Both the position numbers and the translations under genes were made by a program. Positions 42,836 to 52,540 of a stretch of DNA of 64,000 bases are shown piece by piece. Below the pieces are notes generated by a model that saw nothing but the letters and a program-made list of their open reading frames with translations, did not search any database and was not told the origin of the DNA. This DNA is from Sphingobium fontiphilum (GTDB taxonomy: Bacteria > Pseudomonadota > Alphaproteobacteria > Sphingomonadales > Sphingomonadaceae), in contig NZ_JACIEB010000003.1 of the NCBI RefSeq assembly GCF_014196635.1, forward strand, positions 1 to 64,000, given 5' to 3'. The first letter of the stretch is position 1. Each line of letters begins with the position of its first letter.

Positions 42836-44238
42836 TGACACAGGCATCGCGACCAGATAAAATCGCCCAGGCGGTGATGCGGGTAGCCCGGCTATCGGGC
42901 GATCTTGGCATTCGCACGCTCGACCTTCAGGCCGACATCAGCGCGCTGGCCGAACGGGTGACCCATCAGGCGCAGACGATCGAAACGATCAACGGCGAGG
43001 CGATCCGTCTGGCCCATGACAGCGACAATGTGTCGCGCGCGGGCATGGACGCACGCGAAAAGGCGCTGGCCGCGCGCGGGATCGTCGACGATTCCGGCCG
43101 CCAATTGAGTCAGGCCAACGCCAATTTCGTCGATCTTATCGAACAGGTCAGCCTCATCCATTCGCGGCTCGACGGCTTTACCGACGCGCTCAAGACCGTC
43201 GCCCATGTCACCAACATGATCAGCGGCATCGCCAGCCAGACCAATTTGCTGGCGCTCAATGCCACGATCGAGGCGGCGCGCGCGGGCGATGCGGGCCGCG
43301 GCTTTGCCGTGGTCGCGTCGGAAGTGAAGAAGCTGGCGCAGGAAACCGCCGCCGCGACGCAGACGATCGAGGCGTCGATCAGCGTGCTGACCGGCGAGGC
43401 CGGGGCCATGCTGCAACGGATCACTTATGGCGCACAAACGGCCCGCACCGCGCTGGACGACACCAAACAGATCGAACTGCTGGTCGACCGGCTAAGCAAC
43501 CTCATCCATGGGCTGGGCGAAAATAGCGAGGCGGTCGCCGGGCGACTGCAATCCATGGTCAATTCGGTGGGCGAAATCCGCTCCGGCCTGACCGCGCTCT
43601 CCTCCACCTCGACCGACAATGCGGACGGCCTGCAACGCCTGTCGGGCCGCGTGGCGTCGGCCAGCGAAGACGCCAACCGTCTGCTGCAATATATGGCTGA
43701 AAGCGGCGTCGACATCCCCGACGCCCCCTATATCCGCTTCTGCCTGGATGCCGCGCGATCAGTGGGAACGGCGATCGAACAGGCGGTGGCCAAGGGCGAG
43801 ATCAGCCAGTCTGCGGCCCTGTCGGAAGATTATATTGCCATTCCCGGCACATGCCCGGCCCAATATCGCCACCCGATCCAGCCGGTCATCATTCCCGCCG
43901 CCCGCATTTGGCAGGAAAAGGCGCGATCCTTCGACGGCTTGTTCGGCATGACCTTCACTGATCGCAACGCCTTTGGCGCGGTCGCCATGCCCGAACGCGC
44001 CCAACTTCAGCGGCCGGGCGATGACAAGTGGAACATGGAATATTCGCGCCAGGGCGTGATCTTCGATTTCCCCGACACGCGCGAACAGTGCAAGACCACG
44101 CAACCCTTCGCGATCAAAGCCTATCGCCGCCCGACCGCCGACGGCGAAGTCGTGCTGCTGAAGCAGGTGATCGCCTCCATCCATGTCAACGGCCAGCATT
44201 GGGGCATATTGCAGATGGCCTACAAGGATCAGGGCTGA
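42835..44238 (+). CDS. Soluble methyl-accepting chemotaxis protein
   Basis: 467 residues without transmembrane helices. The GTG at 42835 is the first start of the frame; an ATG at 42877 is the alternative. The N-terminal 300 residues are a coiled-coil signalling domain with hairpin tip [21 protein letters not shown] (the CheW/CheA contact), then [13 protein letters not shown]. The C-terminal about 150 residues form an uncharacterised domain with several Cys and Trp ([22 protein letters not shown]) that may sense a cytoplasmic cue. The order is reversed relative to classical receptors. No che genes are adjacent. Confidence 0.85.
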   Translation: MTQASRPDKIAQAVMRVARLSGDLGIRTLDLQADISALAERVTHQAQTIETINGEAIRLAHDSDNVSRAGMDAREKALAARGIVDDSGRQLSQANANFVDLIEQVSLIHSRLDGFTDALKTVAHVTNMISGIASQTNLLALNATIEAARAGDAGRGFAVVASEVKKLAQETAAATQTIEASISVLTGEAGAMLQRITYGAQTARTALDDTKQIELLVDRLSNLIHGLGENSEAVAGRLQSMVNSVGEIRSGLTALSSTSTDNADGLQRLSGRVASASEDANRLLQYMAESGVDIPDAPYIRFCLDAARSVGTAIEQAVAKGEISQSAALSEDYIAIPGTCPAQYRHPIQPVIIPAARIWQEKARSFDGLFGMTFTDRNAFGAVAMPERAQLQRPGDDKWNMEYSRQGVIFDFPDTREQCKTTQPFAIKAYRRPTADGEVVLLKQVIASIHVNGQHWGILQMAYKDQG

Positions 44239-44338
44239 TCCGCATTAGCCCGGCATAAAGACGGGCGCAGGACGCCCCGGCCTCTTGCAGCCCCCTCTAT
44301 AAACGCTATCTCCTGCGCATCGCCCTGCGGGAGACGTC

Positions 44339-45556
44339 ATGTCCTTTCTTGTTTCCGCCGCCCGCTGGCTGGGCGCGACTGTCCTGTTCCTGATCGTCGC
44401 CTTGTGCCTCGCGATCACTATTATCCCGCCTTTCCTTGATCGCATCTATTATCAGGGGCCGGAAAGCCGCCATTTTGACGGCGCCCATTTCTTCAATCCC
44501 GATGGCGAAATCACCTTTTCGGCGCCGCCCGGCAGCAACCGGCGCGGCTTCATCGCCCGCTGGATATTGGGGCAGGACGACCGGCCCGAATGGCCCGACG
44601 CTGTCGCAGTTCACCCCAGCCGCCCCGATCCCTTCGCCGCGCCGCGGGGGATGCGCGCGACCTGGGTGGGCCACGCCACCGTGCTGGTGCAAGCGGCGGG
44701 CATCAACATCCTGACCGATCCCATCTGGTCCGACTATGCCAGTCCGCTGCCGCCCATCGGCCCAAAGAGAGTTGCGCAGCCCGGCATCAAATTCGAGGAT
44801 CTGCCCAAGATCGACCTGATCGTCGTCAGCCATAATCATTATGACCATATGGACATTCCCACGCTCAGGAAATTATGGGCGCGCGACCGGCCGAAAATCG
44901 TCACCAGCCTGGGCAATGACAGCATATTGAAGGCCAACGGCATCCCGGCGACCGCGCTCGACTGGGGCCAGTCGGTCAGCGGCGCGGAACTGGCCGGGCT
45001 GGGCCGCGAGCCGGTGATTGAGTGCGAGGATTATCGCCATTGCCCGGACTATCGCGTCCACGTGACCCGCAACCATCATTGGGGCAGCCGCTGGGGCACG
45101 GACCGCAACCGGGCGCTGTGGTCCAGCTTCGTCATCGAAACCCGTGCGGGCGCCATCTTCTTCGCGGGCGACACCGGCGCGGGCGACCTGCAATGGGCCA
45201 ATGACGCCGCGCGGATCGGCCCCATCAGGCTGGCGATCATTCCCATCGGCGCCTTCCGCTTCTGGCCGGGGCAGATGCAATCGGATTCGCATATCGGTCC
45301 GCATCAGGCGGTGGAGGTGTTTCGTCGCCTTCGCGCATCGACCGCCATCCCCATCCATTGGGGCACGTTCCGCCTGTCCTACGAGAAATGGGACACGCCG
45401 CCCCGGATGCTCGACCTGATCCTGCAATGCCAGGGCATAGCCCGCACGCATTTCGCACCGTTGCGCTTTGGCCAGCAGATCATGGTGCCTGCCTATGCGC
45501 CCGTTATTGCCGGCGCGAAGCGATGCGACGAAAAGGCGATCGCGGCGCTGGAATGA
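44339..45556 (+). CDS. MBL-fold metallo-hydrolase (NAPE-PLD/UlaG-like), membrane-anchored
   Basis: 405 residues. An N-terminal TM helix (VLFLIVALCLAITIIPPFL) anchors the domain. The lactamase-B fold has WVGHATVLVQAAGINILTDP and the metal motif SHNHYDHMD, with further ligands in TRNHHWGSRWG and FAGDTGAGD. The architecture resembles N-acyl-phosphatidylethanolamine phospholipase D and related RomA-type proteins, so a phospholipid-derived substrate is plausible. Its stop directly abuts the convergent GGDEF gene's stop (TGATCA). Confidence 0.87.
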   Translation: MSFLVSAARWLGATVLFLIVALCLAITIIPPFLDRIYYQGPESRHFDGAHFFNPDGEITFSAPPGSNRRGFIARWILGQDDRPEWPDAVAVHPSRPDPFAAPRGMRATWVGHATVLVQAAGINILTDPIWSDYASPLPPIGPKRVAQPGIKFEDLPKIDLIVVSHNHYDHMDIPTLRKLWARDRPKIVTSLGNDSILKANGIPATALDWGQSVSGAELAGLGREPVIECEDYRHCPDYRVHVTRNHHWGSRWGTDRNRALWSSFVIETRAGAIFFAGDTGAGDLQWANDAARIGPIRLAIIPIGAFRFWPGQMQSDSHIGPHQAVEVFRRLRASTAIPIHWGTFRLSYEKWDTPPRMLDLILQCQGIARTHFAPLRFGQQIMVPAYAPVIAGAKRCDEKAIAALE

Positions 45557-47353
45557 TCAGGCGGCGGTCTGAACGCCGTTGCGCCCGGCGCGTTTGACTT
45601 CGTAAAGGGCCATGTCGGCGGTGTCGAAAAACTGGTCACGCGTCATGCCCGGATGGAACTCGGCCAAGCCGCAACTGATCGACGAAAACACCGACAATGA
45701 TCCCTTCTGCCAGACGGCGTCGCGCGCGATAGACTGGGCGATGCGCTCGCACGCCGCCCTGGCCGTGGCGATGTCGCACCGGAACAGGATCGCGAATTCG
45801 TCGCCGCCCAGTCGGCCGACCACATCCGCTTCGCGCGTACCCGCACGCAATCGGCGGGCAATTTCCGTCAACACGACGTCGCCGACCTGATGGCCATAGC
45901 TGTCGTTGACCGACTTGAAATGGTCGACATCGACCAGCGCTAGAGAGGTCGCACGATGCCGGTCGTCCAGCGCCAACTTCAGCAATCTGCGGAATCCCGC
46001 CCGGTTCAGCACGCCCGTCAGGTCGTCGGTTTCAGCCAGCTTCGACATGGCGATCTCATTGGCCTTGCGCGAAGAAACGTCGCGTATGGTCATTACCGTG
46101 CCCATCGGCAAACCATCCTGCTCCAGGATGCGGAGCGACGCCTCCAGCGTGATCGCTGGTTGCAGCAAAGGCGTGAACTCGGCCATGGGCTGCGCCGCCA
46201 TATCGATTTTGGCCGCATCGTGCATGTCGACCAGCGCGTCATTGGTGCAGGCGGCGATGTCCGGCAGCGACCGACCGACAATATCGGCCGCGCCCACACC
46301 CAGACATTCGCGCAACGGACCATCGGCCCAGCGGCAAAAACCTTCGCTGTCAAAGCTCAGGATCACGTCGGGCGAATGCGCCATGATGATGCGCAGCGTT
46401 TCTTCGCGCTCCGCCAGGCTGGCGAGCGCGTCCGAACGCGACGAAACGATCGCCGCCACGGGCAAGGTCGTCGCCAGCATCACGGCCAGGTAGCCCTGAA
46501 AGAAGACGGCCTGAAAAACCACGTCCTCGTGGATGAGATTCATCGCTCCTGCATCGTGGAGCCCTGCAACCGCGCCAATGACCGCCACCAACATCACACC
46601 GATCTGTGTGCCCAGACGCCCCAGCCGGAAAGAGAGCAGCAGCAGGGAGGAGAAAGGCAGGAACAGGATCGGCAGACGGCTCTGCCAGAACACCAGCCCG
46701 GCCATTGCCGCATGGACCAGCAACAGCGCCGCCGCCTCAGCCCTCTGAGCCTTCGTCTTGCCCGCGAAACAGCGGCCATAGCTGCCGTCGAACAAAGCCT
46801 TCAGAAACGGCGTGAAGATCAGCAGGCCCAGCGCGTTGCTGGCGAACCAGCGCACGAAGGAGGGACCGAAAGGCTCGCCATAATTGAGGAGCGAGGCCAG
46901 CGAACCGACCGTTGCGCCAACCACCGGCGCAATCAATCCCGCCCACAATATGAACCGGCCAACCATGCGCATATCGGCCAGCAGATTGGCGACGCTGCCG
47001 CCGCGCCGGATGCAATGCGCCGCCAGCAGCACCTGCCCCATGTTGATCGCGCCATAAAGGACAAGGCCGATCATCCAGCCGCGCGTGACGCCATTGGCGA
47101 CCAGATTGCCCAGCCACCCGGCCATCAATATGGCGGGCCAGTGTCGGCGCGGCGCATTGAGCAGCAGCGCCAGAACCACCGCGTCGGCCGGCCAGACAGT
47201 GGCGTGATTGCGGCCGTCGCTGGTCAGGCTGATGGTCGTGGCGGCAAGGACGAAATAGCCGACTGCGGCCGCCACAACAGCAGCGATCAGTCGACAGTTC
47301 CTCTCGATATAGTCAAACGCTGCATCCACGACCATGCCGTCGACATGCGACAC
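45557..47353 (-). CDS. MASE1-PAS-GGDEF diguanylate cyclase
   Basis: 598 residues. An N-terminal MASE1-like membrane sensor has about eight helices (residues 20-300). A PAS domain (about 315-425) follows, then a GGDEF domain (about 435-595). The active site reads RLGGDEFAIL, with the product-inhibition I-site RxxD (READ) exactly five residues before it, so an active, feedback-controlled cyclase making c-di-GMP is expected. The GTG at 47353 is the first start; an ATG at 47335 is possible. Monocistronic. Confidence 0.9.
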   Translation of the reverse strand: MSHVDGMVVDAAFDYIERNCRLIAAVVAAAVGYFVLAATTISLTSDGRNHATVWPADAVVLALLLNAPRRHWPAILMAGWLGNLVANGVTRGWMIGLVLYGAINMGQVLLAAHCIRRGGSVANLLADMRMVGRFILWAGLIAPVVGATVGSLASLLNYGEPFGPSFVRWFASNALGLLIFTPFLKALFDGSYGRCFAGKTKAQRAEAAALLLVHAAMAGLVFWQSRLPILFLPFSSLLLLSFRLGRLGTQIGVMLVAVIGAVAGLHDAGAMNLIHEDVVFQAVFFQGYLAVMLATTLPVAAIVSSRSDALASLAEREETLRIIMAHSPDVILSFDSEGFCRWADGPLRECLGVGAADIVGRSLPDIAACTNDALVDMHDAAKIDMAAQPMAEFTPLLQPAITLEASLRILEQDGLPMGTVMTIRDVSSRKANEIAMSKLAETDDLTGVLNRAGFRRLLKLALDDRHRATSLALVDVDHFKSVNDSYGHQVGDVVLTEIARRLRAGTREADVVGRLGGDEFAILFRCDIATARAACERIAQSIARDAVWQKGSLSVFSSISCGLAEFHPGMTRDQFFDTADMALYEVKRAGRNGVQTAA

Positions 47354-47496
47354 AAATGCTTAACATTTCTTATCCTTATGCCCGGAACCGGGGCGAACGG
47401 CGCGAAAAAACGGGACTGGATCAGGGTTGTGTGCGCCCCAATGTCGGAACCCGCACCGCGCAATTTCCATTCCGTCCGCGCGGGTCCGCGCTCAGG

Positions 47497-48063
47497 TCAG
47501 CCAGCGTCCTTGGCGCACTGCCCGCCGATCCATTTGCCCTCGGTCCGCGCCTTCATCGCCATGGTCATGCCGTCAGGGCCGCCGGCCATTTTCATGTCCA
47601 TGGTCATGTCATAACTGTCGGCCGTGTGCGTGCCCGACATGATGGCGTTCATCACGCCTTCTTCCGACTTGCATTCGACCTGGCCCGCGATGCGGCCGCC
47701 GCTCATGTCGAAACCCTTGTAAGTGCAATCCTTGTTCTCCTGGCCGGAAAACATGTCGCCGCCCGGATTTTCCGCCTCCTCGGGCGTCACGCAATGTTTG
47801 ATGTCGGTGCGGCTCATCATCCGCTTCATCTGGTCTTCCATCTGCGCCGACGCGCCCGGCATGCCGGAAAGGTCGATCTTTTCCAGCGTGAAGCTCGACT
47901 GCCATTCGCCCGGCTTGATCGAAGCCTTGCCGACCGCCTGCTTCACGTCCTCCTGGCTCATGGAATCGGTGGGTGCGATCGTCGCCGTTTCATTGGCGGG
48001 CTTTTCGCCACAGGCGGCCAGTCCAGCGGCCGCCGCCGCAAGCATCAGGATAGTCCGGCGCAA
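47497..48063 (-). CDS. DUF3617 lipoprotein
   Basis: 188 residues from a TTG at 48063, favoured by GGGAGGAAT seven bases upstream and a compact lipoprotein signal (RRTILMLAAAAAGLAACG); an in-frame ATG at 48096 is the alternative. Lipidated Cys about residue 18. The DUF3617 core follows: PGEWQSSFTLEKIDLSGMPG, CVTPEEAE, DCTYKGFDMSGGRIAGQVEC. These envelope proteins of unknown role are abundant in sphingomonads. Divergent from the toxin gene. Confidence 0.83.
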   Translation of the reverse strand: MRRTILMLAAAAAGLAACGEKPANETATIAPTDSMSQEDVKQAVGKASIKPGEWQSSFTLEKIDLSGMPGASAQMEDQMKRMMSRTDIKHCVTPEEAENPGGDMFSGQENKDCTYKGFDMSGGRIAGQVECKSEEGVMNAIMSGTHTADSYDMTMDMKMAGGPDGMTMAMKARTEGKWIGGQCAKDAG

Positions 48064-48144
48064 GATATTCCTCCCGTTGTTTGTCGTCCGCAACATTAGC
48101 GCGTGCGAACGCAGGTTCAACGACAACATCCAAAATGGATGCAT

Positions 48145-48159
48145 GTTCTTGTTTTGTTC
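48145..48159 (+). promoter_or_regulatory. LexA (SOS) box, alphaproteobacterial type
   Basis: GTTC-TTGTTTT-GTTC is a perfect match to the alphaproteobacterial LexA operator GTTC-N7-GTTC, set in AT-rich DNA. It lies 45 bp upstream of the toxin ATG (48205) and about 80 bp from the divergent lipoprotein start. The downstream gene order is toxin, immunity, uvrB. uvrB is a classical SOS gene, and no second GTTC-N7-GTTC is seen directly before it. Confidence 0.75.
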
Positions 48160-48204
48160 TATTTGATCTGGTAGCGGTGCGCCGAAACTTTGGGGGGAGT
48201 TTTG

Positions 48205-49191
48205 ATGCAACGGACGATGTCGGGCGAACGGGCGGCGTTCAACCATTATCTGCGCACGGGGCGCAGGGTTGCTCCTGTCGCTATCGAGGTAAAGTTCAAC
48301 CCCTGGCATGACGAGGAAAATGGACGCTTCACCTTTGCTGGACAGGGGCGGTATTTCCCGGCGGGCGGGGAGGGAAAGACGGGCAGCGCCGGAATGGCGC
48401 GACCCTCCCGGGCCGCCACTGTGCCCGGAGGCAGCGGCCGCAACCGCAATAGCGCGGACCATCCCGAAAATCATTCGCTTCATGTCGTGCAACCGGGGGA
48501 TTCGCTCTCGCGGATCGCGGCGCGGCGAAAGGGGCTCACGGCCCGCGACCTGGCGTGGCTTAACGGGCAGTCGGTGGACCAGCCTCTTGCGGTCGGCCAG
48601 CGCATCAAGCTGCCGCATCAGGCCTATCTGGATGCGGGCCGGGCGGCTCGGAACAGGTTTCTAGCGCTCGCCCATTATATGGACACGCATGGCGGAAAAT
48701 TTCCGCCAAACGTGGCTCATCCACCATCGCTGGGAAGCCAGATTCTGGATTCCAACTGGAAAAGGAAGGTGAAGAATGGCTATGCGTTCGACATCGACGT
48801 CATTGCGCGCAATCGGCGGACATTTGGCCACTTGTCTTTGGCGGTGTCACCGTCACGATCACGCCGCAATCAGGCGCAAGCAGGCAAGCCTGACCGGCTT
48901 GGCGACGATGATGGCGGTCATTTTATCGCTGCTCGCTTCAACGGTCCCCGCGACAGCTTCAACCATTTCGCCCAGAACGCGAACTTCAATCGAGGCAGCT
49001 ATCGCACCATGGAAGATTCGTGGGCCGCGGAACTGCGAGCGGGACATAATGTGTTCGTCGATATCAAACCGCTATACCACGGAGCGTCGAAACGACCCTA
49101 CCACCTCACAGTTACCTGGTATGTCGACGGCAGAAGATCCATCAAAGAGTTCCCGAACGAAGCGAAAGGCGCCAAAAATGGCAAAAGATAA
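48205..49191 (+). CDS. LysM / DNA-RNA non-specific endonuclease polymorphic toxin
   Basis: 328 residues; the ATG at 48205 is preceded by GGGGGGAG. There is no signal peptide. The N-terminal part has ERAAFNHYLRTGRR, then FNPWHDEENGRFTFAGQG (residues 31-48), which I take as a trafficking or processing leader. A LysM domain (about 92-140; VVQPGDSLSRIAARR) would bind peptidoglycan. The C-terminus (about 225-325) matches Endonuclea_NS_2: DDGGHFIAARFNGP with the catalytic His, ANFNRGSYRTMEDSW, and VDIKPLYHGASKRPYHLTVTW. It should degrade nucleic acid in rivals or in the cell itself. The immunity gene overlaps its 3' end by 14 bp. Confidence 0.83.
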   Translation: MQRTMSGERAAFNHYLRTGRRVAPVAIEVKFNPWHDEENGRFTFAGQGRYFPAGGEGKTGSAGMARPSRAATVPGGSGRNRNSADHPENHSLHVVQPGDSLSRIAARRKGLTARDLAWLNGQSVDQPLAVGQRIKLPHQAYLDAGRAARNRFLALAHYMDTHGGKFPPNVAHPPSLGSQILDSNWKRKVKNGYAFDIDVIARNRRTFGHLSLAVSPSRSRRNQAQAGKPDRLGDDDGGHFIAARFNGPRDSFNHFAQNANFNRGSYRTMEDSWAAELRAGHNVFVDIKPLYHGASKRPYHLTVTWYVDGRRSIKEFPNEAKGAKNGKR

Positions 49192-49606
49192 GCTTGATAT
49201 TCTTGGGCGGCTCTTCAACGAAATCGGCGTGGAACTGGTCCATATCGCCGGCGGCAATCCCGATCGCATTTTTCTCTATGTAGAAATCGGTGACAGATGG
49301 ATCAGCCCCAATGTCTTCAGGGACGAAGGGCATCAGATCCGAAATCTCGACGGCAGCGAAGCCCTTTCCGATCTTCTTTGGGAGGCTTGGTATGCCGAGT
49401 CGGACGAGGGCGGGATCAAACGCTGGTCGATCATGGAATATGAGATCAAGGATGGAAAGCTCGATATCACCTTCCACTATCCCGAAGAGGTCGATGTCGA
49501 AATCATTGATGACGAACGCCGTCAAACCGCCCTGCGCGCCCGGTTCGGCGACAAGCCGGTCGTCTATCCGCCCATACCGGAAGGGGCGTTCGAACTGAAA
49601 CCCTGA
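49178..49606 (+). CDS. DUF600/YezG-like immunity protein
   Basis: 142 residues, acidic, cytoplasmic. Its ATG lies 14 bp inside the end of the toxin gene, so translation is coupled. The order [57 protein letters not shown] resembles DUF600/YezG antitoxins. Those neutralise YeeF-type toxins carrying the same endonuclease class. The direct role inferred is to block the nuclease encoded just before. It is followed by uvrB after 50 bp without a terminator. Confidence 0.8.
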   Translation: MAKDKLDILGRLFNEIGVELVHIAGGNPDRIFLYVEIGDRWISPNVFRDEGHQIRNLDGSEALSDLLWEAWYAESDEGGIKRWSIMEYEIKDGKLDITFHYPEEVDVEIIDDERRQTALRARFGDKPVVYPPIPEGAFELKP

Positions 49607-49656
49607 CGGCAGGCGACATGGATTGCGCTGCGGTTCACAACCCCCATATTGCGCCC

Positions 49657-51840
49657 ATGTCCATCCAGATTCGCACCACGCTCGACGAACCGGAAACCGG
49701 CGAAGGCTTCGTGCCGCATCGCCCGGCGCGGCCGGAAAAGACGGAAGGGGGACGACCCTTCACGCTGGTCAGCGAATATGAACCCTCAGGCGACCAGCCG
49801 ACCGCAATCGCCGAACTGGTGGCTGCCGCGAACGAGGGCGAGAAGGATCAGGTGCTGCTCGGCGTCACCGGCTCGGGCAAGACCTTCACCATGGCCAAGG
49901 TGATCGAGGCGTTGCAGCGCCCCGCGTTGATCCTCGCCCCCAACAAGATTCTCGCGGCCCAGCTTTACGGGGAGTTCAAGAGCTTCTTCCCCGAAAACGC
50001 AGTCGAATATTTCGTCAGCTATTATGACTATTACCAGCCCGAGGCCTATGTGCCGCGGTCCGACACCTATATCGAAAAGGAAAGCTCGGTAAACGAGAGC
50101 ATCGACCGGATGCGCCATTCGGCGACCCGCGCGCTGCTGGAGCGGGACGACGTCATCATCGTAGCGTCCGTCTCCTGCCTCTATGGCATCGGCTCGGTCG
50201 AGACCTATTCGGCCATGACCTTTTCCATGAAAAAAGGCGGGATCGAGGACCAGCGGGAGATCATCCGCAAGCTGGTGGCGCTCCAGTACAAGCGCAACGA
50301 CGCAGGCTTCGCGCGCGGCAATTTCCGGGTGAAGGGCGACAATCTGGAAATCTTCCCGTCGCACTATGAAGACACGGCCTGGCGCGTCAGCTTTTTCGGC
50401 GACGAGATCGAGGATATTGTTGAATTCGATCCGCTGTCGGGCAGGAAGGTCGCTTCGCTCGATTATGTGAAGGTCTTTCCCAACAGCCACCATGTCACCC
50501 CCGGCCCGACGCTGAAACAGGCGATGGAGGCGATCCGCTTCGAATTGGCCGAGCGATTGAAGGAACTGGTGGCGGAGGGCAAGCTGCTGGAGGCGCAGCG
50601 GCTGGAACAGCGCACCCATTTCGACCTGGAGATGATCGCGGCGACGGGCAGTTGCGCGGGGATCGAGAATTATTCCCGCTTCCTGACCGGCCGCCTGCCC
50701 GGCGAACCACCGCCAACGCTGTTCGAATATCTGCCCGAAAATGCTGTGCTCTTCGTCGACGAAAGCCACCAGACCGTGCCGCAGATCGGCGCGATGGCGC
50801 GCGGCGACCACCGGCGCAAGATCACGCTCGCCGAATATGGCTTCCGCCTGCCCAGCTGCATCGACAACCGCCCGCTGCGCTTCAACGAATGGGACGCGAT
50901 GCGGCCGCAGACGGTCAGCGTGTCGGCCACGCCCGGCCCCTGGGAGATGGAGCAGACTGGCGGCGTGTTTTCCGAACAGGTGATCCGCCCCACCGGCCTC
51001 ATCGACCCGCCGGTCGAGATCAAGCCGGTGGAGGATCAGGTCGACGACCTCATCAACGAATGCCGCAAGGTCGCGGCGCAGGGTTATCGCACGCTCGTCA
51101 CCACGCTGACCAAGCGGATGGCAGAAGACCTCACCGAATTCATGCATGAGGCAGGCATCAAGGTCCGTTACATGCACAGCGACGTCGAGACGCTGGAGCG
51201 CATCGAGCTGATCCGCGACTTGCGGCTCGGCGTCTATGACGTGCTGATCGGCATCAATCTGCTGCGCGAGGGGCTGGACATTCCCGAATGCGGGCTGGTG
51301 GCGATCCTCGACGCGGACAAGGAGGGCTTTTTGCGCTCCGAAACCTCGCTGATCCAGACCATCGGCCGCGCCGCGCGCAATGTCGACGGGCGGGTGATCC
51401 TCTATGCCGATCGCATCACCGGCAGCATGGAGCGGGCGCTCAATGAAACATCGCGCCGCCGCGAAAAGCAGCAGGCCTATAATCTGGAACATGGCATCAC
51501 GCCGACCACGATCAAGCGCAACATCGGCGACATCATCGCCCATGTGGCGAGCAAGGATCAGGTCACGGTGGAAACCGGGCTGGAGGACAGACCCCATTTG
51601 GTGGGCCACAATCTGCGCGCCTATATCGAGGATCTGGAAAAGAAAATGCGCGCCGCCGCCGCCGACCTGGAATTCGAGGAAGCAGGACGGATCAGGGACG
51701 AAATCCGGAAACTGGAGGCGGAAGAACTGGGGTTGCCGGTGGAGCAGCAGGTGGCGGCTCCGAGGGGGCGAGCGACCGAGGGCAAGCCGGGGACCCGGAA
51801 AGGGCGCTTTGGGAAGGTGACTCGGAAAATGCGCGGGTAA
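49657..51840 (+). CDS. uvrB: Excinuclease ABC subunit B
   Basis: 727 residues from ATG 49657 ([18 protein letters not shown], matching relatives); an in-frame ATG at 49618 would add 13 residues. UvrB is the damage-verifying helicase of nucleotide excision repair. Walker [15 protein letters not shown], beta-hairpin region [17 protein letters not shown]-type box VDESHQT, helicase motif [15 protein letters not shown], and the C-terminal UVR motif binding UvrC ([20 protein letters not shown]). It appears to share a transcript with the SOS-controlled toxin/immunity pair upstream. Confidence 0.96.
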   Translation: MSIQIRTTLDEPETGEGFVPHRPARPEKTEGGRPFTLVSEYEPSGDQPTAIAELVAAANEGEKDQVLLGVTGSGKTFTMAKVIEALQRPALILAPNKILAAQLYGEFKSFFPENAVEYFVSYYDYYQPEAYVPRSDTYIEKESSVNESIDRMRHSATRALLERDDVIIVASVSCLYGIGSVETYSAMTFSMKKGGIEDQREIIRKLVALQYKRNDAGFARGNFRVKGDNLEIFPSHYEDTAWRVSFFGDEIEDIVEFDPLSGRKVASLDYVKVFPNSHHVTPGPTLKQAMEAIRFELAERLKELVAEGKLLEAQRLEQRTHFDLEMIAATGSCAGIENYSRFLTGRLPGEPPPTLFEYLPENAVLFVDESHQTVPQIGAMARGDHRRKITLAEYGFRLPSCIDNRPLRFNEWDAMRPQTVSVSATPGPWEMEQTGGVFSEQVIRPTGLIDPPVEIKPVEDQVDDLINECRKVAAQGYRTLVTTLTKRMAEDLTEFMHEAGIKVRYMHSDVETLERIELIRDLRLGVYDVLIGINLLREGLDIPECGLVAILDADKEGFLRSETSLIQTIGRAARNVDGRVILYADRITGSMERALNETSRRREKQQAYNLEHGITPTTIKRNIGDIIAHVASKDQVTVETGLEDRPHLVGHNLRAYIEDLEKKMRAAAADLEFEEAGRIRDEIRKLEAEELGLPVEQQVAAPRGRATEGKPGTRKGRFGKVTRKMRG

Positions 51841-51913
51841 GGGCCGATGCTACCCGAACGCGACGTTGTGGTGTCCATCGACGGACGGCAATGAAGAATT
51901 TAAATCTGACGCA

Positions 51914-51923
51914 TGTCGCGACA
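51914..51923 (+). promoter_or_regulatory. Palindrome upstream of higBA, possible autoregulatory operator
   Basis: TGTCGCGACA is a perfect 10-bp palindrome 33 bp before the higB start, flanked on both sides by AT-rich TTTAAA/TTAAA sequence. HigA antitoxins usually repress their own operon through such sites. Proposed from position and symmetry only. Confidence 0.45.
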
Positions 51924-51956
51924 GGTTAAATCATCGCCTTTCAGGAACTATCCACC

Positions 51957-52241
51957 ATGATCCGCTCCTTCGCCGATCCCGAAACCGAGAAAATCTGGCT
52001 GGGCCAGCGGAGTCGGAAATATGCGCAGGATATGCAGGATCGTGCCCTCAACCGGTTGAAGATGCTCCATCGCGCGCGGACGCTGGATGATCTTCGCAAT
52101 CCGCCCGGTAACCGGCTCCATGCCTTGAAGGATGACCGGGCGGGGCAACATTCAATTTCCATCAACATGCAATGGCGTATATGCTTCGTCTGGAAAGATG
52201 GACACGCGCACAATGTCGAAATCACCAATCACTACGACTGA
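51957..52241 (+). CDS. higB: HigB-type toxin (RelE/ParE superfamily)
   Basis: 94 residues, basic. It begins MIRSFADPETEKIWLG and contains RALNRLKMLHRARTLDDLRNPPGNRLHALKDDR and the C-terminal WRICFVWKDGHAHNVEITNHYD core. These match HigB (plasmid maintenance killer) proteins. HigB cleaves mRNA on the ribosome. The toxin-first order with the antitoxin overlapping by 29 bp is the usual higBA arrangement. Confidence 0.92.
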   Translation: MIRSFADPETEKIWLGQRSRKYAQDMQDRALNRLKMLHRARTLDDLRNPPGNRLHALKDDRAGQHSISINMQWRICFVWKDGHAHNVEITNHYD

Positions 52242-52533
52242 CCCCGATTGGCTGCACAACGCCCATGCCGGTGAAATGCTGTGGCTGGAGTTCATGGAAC
52301 CGCTGGGCATGACGGCGCAGGAACTGGCGACGGCCATTGGCCTGCCGGTGGAGCGCATTCAAGCTGTGATCGACGGCGAACTGGCGATGGACGGCGACAT
52401 GGATTTGCGGCTGGCGCGCTATTTTCAGATGTCGGAGGGTTTTTTCCTCGGGCTTCAGATCGATTATGAACTGCTGGAAGCAAAGCGGGCCTTGAACGGC
52501 GAACTGGAGCGGATCGTCCCGCGCGCCGCCTGA
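52213..52533 (+). CDS. higA: HigA-type antitoxin (XRE family)
   Basis: 106 residues from ATG 52213, overlapping higB by 29 bp. The helix-turn-helix is MTAQELATAIGLPVERIQAVIDG, followed by MDLRLARYFQMSEGFFLGLQIDYEL, the HigA family pattern. It would bind and neutralise HigB and repress the operon, probably via the palindrome at 51914. Convergent with the next lipoprotein gene. Confidence 0.92.
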   Translation: MSKSPITTTDPDWLHNAHAGEMLWLEFMEPLGMTAQELATAIGLPVERIQAVIDGELAMDGDMDLRLARYFQMSEGFFLGLQIDYELLEAKRALNGELERIVPRAA

Positions 52534-52540
52534 CCGCGCC

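Noticed and set aside
49786-51609. Minus-strand frame of 607 codons over uvrB
   Set aside because: Antisense shadow of uvrB; no start signal and no domain.
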